Source: a virus
Virus record (IMG/VR): IMGVR_UViG_3300008448_000369
Coordinates: 1 to 32,312 of that record
DNA length: 32,312 nt
Direction: 5' to 3' (one strand)
Part shown: positions 27,965 through 32,312 of the stretch, piece after piece
How positions within the stretch are numbered: the stretch's first letter is position 1
Layout of the letters: each line of letters begins with the position of its first letter
Made by a program: the position numbers and the translations under genes
The notes under the pieces: generated by a model
Databases searched by the model: none
Told to the model about the DNA's origin: nothing
What the model saw: only the letters and a program-made list of their open reading frames with translations

Positions 27965-30863
27965 AACTAAACGTATCTCCATCATCTGTAGAGGTTACTA
28001 CCGTAATCCCGTTTACCGTATGTCTGTAAACGATATAGAGAGTATCTAGCCTCCAGTAGATATCTAGGGAATCATCCGCTACGTTAGACGCGATTACCGT
28101 AGTAGCTGCTAGTACTACGTTACCCTGCGCGTCCCGCTTCGTTATCTGGATCGCGCCTCCGCTTGTCCTCCAGATTACGTACTCCACTCCATACGGATTA
28201 ACTGTAACCGCTGGACGAGTACCAGTACCTAGTACTACCGCCATACTTACACTCCCTCCCTGGGTATCGGTTTCGTATCTCTCTACCGTCCCTCCGGTTT
28301 TAGAAACGATAAGGATTAATCGCTGGTCGGTAGATACTTTGCTATACCGGATATCTACTCCCGAAGCTCCGGTAATCCCGGTATTAACCGTATACCAGCT
28401 GGTCGGAGTAGCTTCCGGAGTAAACCAGAGATAAACGGTCCCAGCGTCTACTATCCCCAGAGTAACGGTTTGGTCCCCAGCTACATCCGCGGAGACGCTT
28501 CCGCTACCTACCGTAGACGCGTCCTTAAATGTTCTCCTGGTTTGTTTAGCCGTAAAGGTATTAGGAGTAATGTCCGATACCAGGGAGGAGTAAGATACCG
28601 TATGTCCTGCTGTAGGTAATCCCTTCGGTAGTCCGGTTTTATATTCTCCTACCGCGTCCGTTACTCCGCTTCCTCTGGACGCGCTGGTAGACGTAAGCGT
28701 ATAGAATACCGAAGCTCCTACCCGGTTAGTAGTATCTGATTTGAATACGTTACCGTGCGCCGATCCACGGAGGATGGACGCGGACGGAAGCGTAATCCAG
28801 GTATCGGTACTCTTATAGACTCCAAACGGATCGAAGTAATCCGGGATAAGGTTTCCGTTTATCTCGTCAAATATGGTTTGAGCGCGGACGGTAGTATCCG
28901 CCTCTCCCTGATTTTGGAGGACATTAATCCAGTCCTTTTGTTCGGTCCCGCCTCCGGTAGCAGCTTTCCACTGGATACCTCCTAACCAGGTAGCGTAACC
29001 GGTAATACTATTAGCATACGCGGAGATACCCGATCCAGCGGATGTACCTGTACCCGCGCTCCATCCGGTATGGGTTAATACCCTGGATACGAAATCCGAT
29101 ATCGTTAGAGGGACCCAGGTTTTACTACCTCCGGAAGTTGAGTAGTAGATATCGTACTCCTCCTCTACGCGTCCGGAAACGCTAACCTGCCATAGCCTCC
29201 TACCGTAATAGCTAACGGTAGTCCCAGAGATGGACGCTGGAGTAATGACCTGGTCGAAGTTAGAGAGACTATAGTTAAAGGTAGGTACGAAGTTAGACCT
29301 ACAGCTCTGGGTAGTAGCTCTAAGATACACGCGGTTAAGCTGTACATTAGCGTTACTTACGGAGAGAATAGCAGCGCGCGTAATCCCGTAGTAATCGGAG
29401 TTAACGCGCTCCAGTCCTGGGAAGCTAGTAGGATAGGTAGGATTTAAACGAGGATACGGATTATCCTGGGTATCTATCGTACTCGTCCGGTTTACCGGAG
29501 AGAGCAGATCGACGCGTTTAAACTCATAGGACGCGCTAGCTGTATTACTATCCCATAGCTTTAAGTCCGATCCTGGGGAGGACGTAACCTGTACCTGAAA
29601 ATCCTGGGACGTACCCGTTAACGATTTAACCTCTACATCTAGATAGCGGTAGCTAGCGAAATCCTCGGTAGGAGAGTATGTCCTGGTATTGGATGTACCT
29701 CCAGCTAGTACTTGGTACTCGTTAGCGAGAGACATAGTACAGCCTATGAAATTCCATCCGCGGAAAGCTAAACGCGTAGCTTTATTATCATCTCCTACCG
29801 CGGTTAGAGAGGACGCGATTATCTCGCTTTTAATGGTCGCTGGGATGGAGAAACCGGATGTACTCTGGGGAGTGGTAGTCCCTCCAGCTGATATCGTAGA
29901 GGATATGGAGTAATCGTGGAATACATCATTTTCCTCGTAGCTCCCGGTCCGGACTATCGTACGATTACTATTATCCAGTCCGGTTAGCTTTACGGTTAAC
30001 GGATCGGGATAGGAATCATTAAACGCGTTTATCTTTCCCAGCATTTTAATGTTTCTCTTTAGAGCTACATAGCTGGTAATCGTACAGGAGGTATCCGCTG
30101 GGTCCCCGAAAGCATCATCCGTACCCGTATTCTTTAGCTCTATGCTATTAGTCTGGAGGACGAAGAAATCCGCGCTAGAAAATTGTAGATAGCTATAGTT
30201 AGGGATAGCGATACTGTTAGTCGTAGCTGCAGAGATTAGCAAATCCAGGACTCCGGATGCGCTACCTTTAACCAGGTTAGTAGCGGATACCGTAAAGCGG
30301 TACTGGGTACTCTGCGGAGTAGATACTGTACTTGTAGCGGTAGTAGCTGTACCGTTTACCGTACCCGTACATACCGCGGTACTTCCCGCTGTAGAGCGTT
30401 CATACTGGTTATATACAGTGTATGGAGGATGTACGTACGTTAATGGGTCGGGCTGCGATTCCGTAATATCGTAGTAGATAGAGCTTCCTGCGGAGAAGCT
30501 AAACGTACCGGAAATGGACGCGGTTTTATCCACGTAATGGAGGGATGGAATCTCCGATCCGCTATCTATTACTACGTCCTGGGTATTCGTTACACCATGT
30601 CCATTATCAACCGTAACGCGGACTTTAATAGCCCAGGTCCAGTTAGTAGGAGTCGGTACGGTCGCGCTTCCGGTTAGTACATAGATAACCTGAAACCGCG
30701 CGCTACATCCGTAATGTCCTCCCAGGGTAAAGTCCGCGGAGCTTCCGTACTCGTAGAAACCTGGAGGTAGAGTCCAGGACGGGTCGATTAATCTCTTCTT
30801 TACGGTAAACGCGAAGGACGCTCCCTGGGTACTCGTCCTGGTTACATCTAGATAGGTAGGCAT
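27963..30863 (-). CDS. Large tail fibre / tip protein with beta-propeller-like C-terminus
   Basis: 966 residues, almost entirely beta-rich, high in Thr, Ser, Gly and Val, poor in charged residues. No signal peptide. From about 780 on there are repeated strand patterns (TVYLWFTPEATPTSWYTV, LILIVSKTGG, EYVIWRTSGGAIQITKRD, DTLYIVYRHTVNG) like blades of a sialidase-type propeller, and the protein ends STDDGDTFS, an Asp-box-like motif at the very C-terminus. It probably mediates host contact. Its ATG overlaps the stop of the tip gene by one base. Confidence 0.7.
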   Translation of the reverse strand: MPTYLDVTRTSTQGASFAFTVKKRLIDPSWTLPPGFYEYGSSADFTLGGHYGCSARFQVIYVLTGSATVPTPTNWTWAIKVRVTVDNGHGVTNTQDVVIDSGSEIPSLHYVDKTASISGTFSFSAGSSIYYDITESQPDPLTYVHPPYTVYNQYERSTAGSTAVCTGTVNGTATTATSTVSTPQSTQYRFTVSATNLVKGSASGVLDLLISAATTNSIAIPNYSYLQFSSADFFVLQTNSIELKNTGTDDAFGDPADTSCTITSYVALKRNIKMLGKINAFNDSYPDPLTVKLTGLDNSNRTIVRTGSYEENDVFHDYSISSTISAGGTTTPQSTSGFSIPATIKSEIIASSLTAVGDDNKATRLAFRGWNFIGCTMSLANEYQVLAGGTSNTRTYSPTEDFASYRYLDVEVKSLTGTSQDFQVQVTSSPGSDLKLWDSNTASASYEFKRVDLLSPVNRTSTIDTQDNPYPRLNPTYPTSFPGLERVNSDYYGITRAAILSVSNANVQLNRVYLRATTQSCRSNFVPTFNYSLSNFDQVITPASISGTTVSYYGRRLWQVSVSGRVEEEYDIYYSTSGGSKTWVPLTISDFVSRVLTHTGWSAGTGTSAGSGISAYANSITGYATWLGGIQWKAATGGGTEQKDWINVLQNQGEADTTVRAQTIFDEINGNLIPDYFDPFGVYKSTDTWITLPSASILRGSAHGNVFKSDTTNRVGASVFYTLTSTSASRGSGVTDAVGEYKTGLPKGLPTAGHTVSYSSLVSDITPNTFTAKQTRRTFKDASTVGSGSVSADVAGDQTVTLGIVDAGTVYLWFTPEATPTSWYTVNTGITGASGVDIRYSKVSTDQRLILIVSKTGGTVERYETDTQGGSVSMAVVLGTGTRPAVTVNPYGVEYVIWRTSGGAIQITKRDAQGNVVLAATTVIASNVADDSLDIYWRLDTLYIVYRHTVNGITVVTSTDDGDTFS

Positions 30864-32312
30864 TATGTAGGTATCGTAACCGCTTCCGCGCGGTATGTAC
30901 AGCTTCGGAGCTGGATACCGCTTCCATCCGAATACTCTCGGACAAATTCGATATTAGGGATAGCTACAATCCGATACCATCCGTATACTCCGGTCCCGGT
31001 CGGTCCCATAATCCGGACGATATCGTTTAACCAGATAGGATACTGGTCCTCCGCGTTACCCTTATTCCACATTAATAGACCTGTATCAAATTCGACCAGG
31101 TTACGGGTAAGCGTTAGTCTATTCTGTAGGATAGTAACCGCGTAATCTACCTTACTCTGGGAGGTAATCGTAGGATCGGCTAGTATGTAGCTAATCGGTC
31201 TACCTCTCCAGTTAGTAGGACGGGAAGCTGGAGCTAACGTACCATCCTGGGAAGGTCCATCCTGGTAGTAACCATAGAGGATTTGTCCTCTCCGCGGATC
31301 GCGTCCTACTACTACTATGCTATTAGCTTCCGGAGTCTCTCGCGTTTCCGATAGTCCCTGTAGTAAACAAGTACTAGCAAATGGCATAGATAGATTTCCC
31401 TTAGCTGGGTCCATAGCTTGTTCTAAGGTTTGCCATATAGTAACGTCCCAGGTACTAGGAGTAAGGTTAGGTACTTCCCAGGAATACTGGTAACCTCCGA
31501 GGACGCTAGAGAGAGGTATCCATCCCTTTATCCAGGTAGCAGCGTATGTACTATGGAGCCGATCTAAAGCTCCTCCTACCGTCTCTCCACGCTCTATAGA
31601 AAATGCCCATTCTCCCTTAGATGCACCAGGAGAAAGCGGGAGAGTAAACTCCGTAGGACTACCATCATAGGAGATAAAGATAGAGACGTTATCGTACGCG
31701 CTTCCGTTATCCACATAACCGGAGATACGTAGGAGATTCCGGACGGAGTCCGATAATCGGAAACCGTCTAAAGCTGGAGTACTTTGGATAGTAGTAAGGT
31801 CTAAATCCGTACCTCTATCCGACCCAGTAAATTCCAGAGTACTCCACAGATCGGTAAAATCATTCTCCATCCTGGTTATCTTAGGCGCGCTAAGAGTACC
31901 AGCTAAAAGCGTTACGTATACCGCTGGGGATGTAACGGTTACTTTCTGATGTTTAGCCGATCCAGTAACCGTAGGAGTAATCCCGGTTAGGGTAAAGGAC
32001 GTAGTCCCGGTTACGGTAGCTATCGTATAGGTTTCCGTAGAGAGGATATTACCTACCGTGGAATCAAACCGTACGGAGTCTCCTACCAGGTACGTATTAC
32101 CTCCAGCTGGTATCTGTACATTACCCGCGGTAATGGTTACGGTAGAGGATAACGCTCCTGGGGAAGTAATAACCGCATCCTTAGTTTTAACCTGTATTCG
32201 AAATGGTCTATCGCTTTGGTATTCCGGTTGCACCATTCCAGCGTTTACCAGTAGTCCAGAGAAAGCGGTTAGCGTAGCGGTAGCTCTACCATCCTCTCCA
32301 ACCGTTACATTT
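30863..32312 (-). CDS. Tail tip / minor tail protein, C-terminal part (continues from base 1)
   Basis: Second part of the 867-residue tip protein that starts at 1268; the frame is open to the window end and the last 114 bases repeat positions 1-114. The Met at 32234-32236 is residue 411, not a start. This part contains beta-rich repeats with Thr/Val (GTTSFTLTGITPTVTG), a central region with WEVPNLTPSTWDVTIWQ, and ends with IVRIMGPTGTGVYGWYRIV and SGIQLRSCTYRAEAVTIP. The last two resemble the C-terminal pattern of siphovirus minor tail proteins that form the tail hub. A one-base overlap joins it to the fibre gene. Confidence 0.85.
   Translation of the reverse strand, partial: NVTVGEDGRATATLTAFSGLLVNAGMVQPEYQSDRPFRIQVKTKDAVITSPGALSSTVTITAGNVQIPAGGNTYLVGDSVRFDSTVGNILSTETYTIATVTGTTSFTLTGITPTVTGSAKHQKVTVTSPAVYVTLLAGTLSAPKITRMENDFTDLWSTLEFTGSDRGTDLDLTTIQSTPALDGFRLSDSVRNLLRISGYVDNGSAYDNVSIFISYDGSPTEFTLPLSPGASKGEWAFSIERGETVGGALDRLHSTYAATWIKGWIPLSSVLGGYQYSWEVPNLTPSTWDVTIWQTLEQAMDPAKGNLSMPFASTCLLQGLSETRETPEANSIVVVGRDPRRGQILYGYYQDGPSQDGTLAPASRPTNWRGRPISYILADPTITSQSKVDYAVTILQNRLTLTRNLVEFDTGLLMWNKGNAEDQYPIWLNDIVRIMGPTGTGVYGWYRIVAIPNIEFVREYSDGSGIQLRSCTYRAEAVTIPT
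32199..32312. repeat. Terminal overlap, right copy
   Basis: Identical to bases 1-114. See the left copy: the overlap of a circular assembly. Confidence 0.95.

Noticed and set aside
30401-30430. TATATAC-like half-site within the fibre gene as a fifth operator
   Set aside because: Only one arm matches and it is in coding sequence far from any promoter.
30863-32236. A separate 457-residue gene starting at the ATG at 32236
   Set aside because: The frame is open upstream to 1268 via the circular join; this ATG is residue 411 of one long protein.
1-32312. CRISPR array, tRNA, insertion sequence, integrase or attachment site
   Set aside because: None was seen: no regular spaced repeats, no cloverleaf with CCA end, no transposase or recombinase motif.

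Overview
The window is a complete tailed-phage genome, assembled as a circle of about 32.2 kb and opened inside a tail gene. The first 114 bases reappear as the last 114 (1-114 = 32199-32312), leaving about 32,198 bp of unique sequence. Gene content is that of a short-tailed siphovirus: HK97-type capsid and protease, portal, terminase, a G/GT-type frameshift, a 487-residue tape measure, CHAP-type endolysin. I see no integrase, recombinase, partition system, tRNA, CRISPR array or insertion sequence. Composition is about half G+C, rich in CpG, with clear GGAGG-type ribosome sites. The host cannot be named from the sequence. Pressure against GGCC and GATC would fit a host rich in methylation and restriction (cyanobacteria are one such group), but that is weak evidence.

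Layout. A control region at 25923-26002 separates two divergent early operons. Leftward (minus strand) run a small XRE repressor, a zinc-ribbon membrane protein, a sigma-70 factor, a VRR-NUC nuclease, a primase, a helicase and a small basic protein. Rightward run a small unknown protein, an ERF annealing protein and a Gam/Gp157-like protein, ended by a hairpin terminator at 27309-27348. A 293-bp non-coding stretch (21526-21818) holds repeats that look like a replication origin and a promoter with an operator. It drives a second leftward block: an SSB-like protein, an unknown, DUF3310, a C5 methyltransferase, an unknown and an N4/N6 methyltransferase. That block runs straight into terminase, portal, head morphogenesis protein, protease and capsid (17868-9815). 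The tail block (8877 leftward through the junction to 27351) holds connectors, two possible holins, a chimeric tail spike, tail tube genes, chaperones, tape measure, two large tip/fibre proteins and the endolysin.

Between capsid and connectors sits a two-gene plus-strand cassette (8990-9726) with its own promoter, operator and two-way terminator. Its operator (TATATAC-N5-GTATATA) is the same as those beside the repressor gene and, with one mismatch, upstream of the SSB-like gene. This gives a four-site regulon, which I infer is read by the 67-residue XRE protein.

Two genome-scale signals stand out. I found no GGCC anywhere. Of about 96 GATC sites, all but two overlap a CpG (CGATC or GATCG). 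The phage encodes a C5-cytosine methyltransferase. The pattern is what would be expected if CpG methylation shields overlapping GATC sites from a GATC-cutting host nuclease. A segment at about 5581-7690, covering two small genes and most of the spike, has foreign base composition, yet also lacks both sites.
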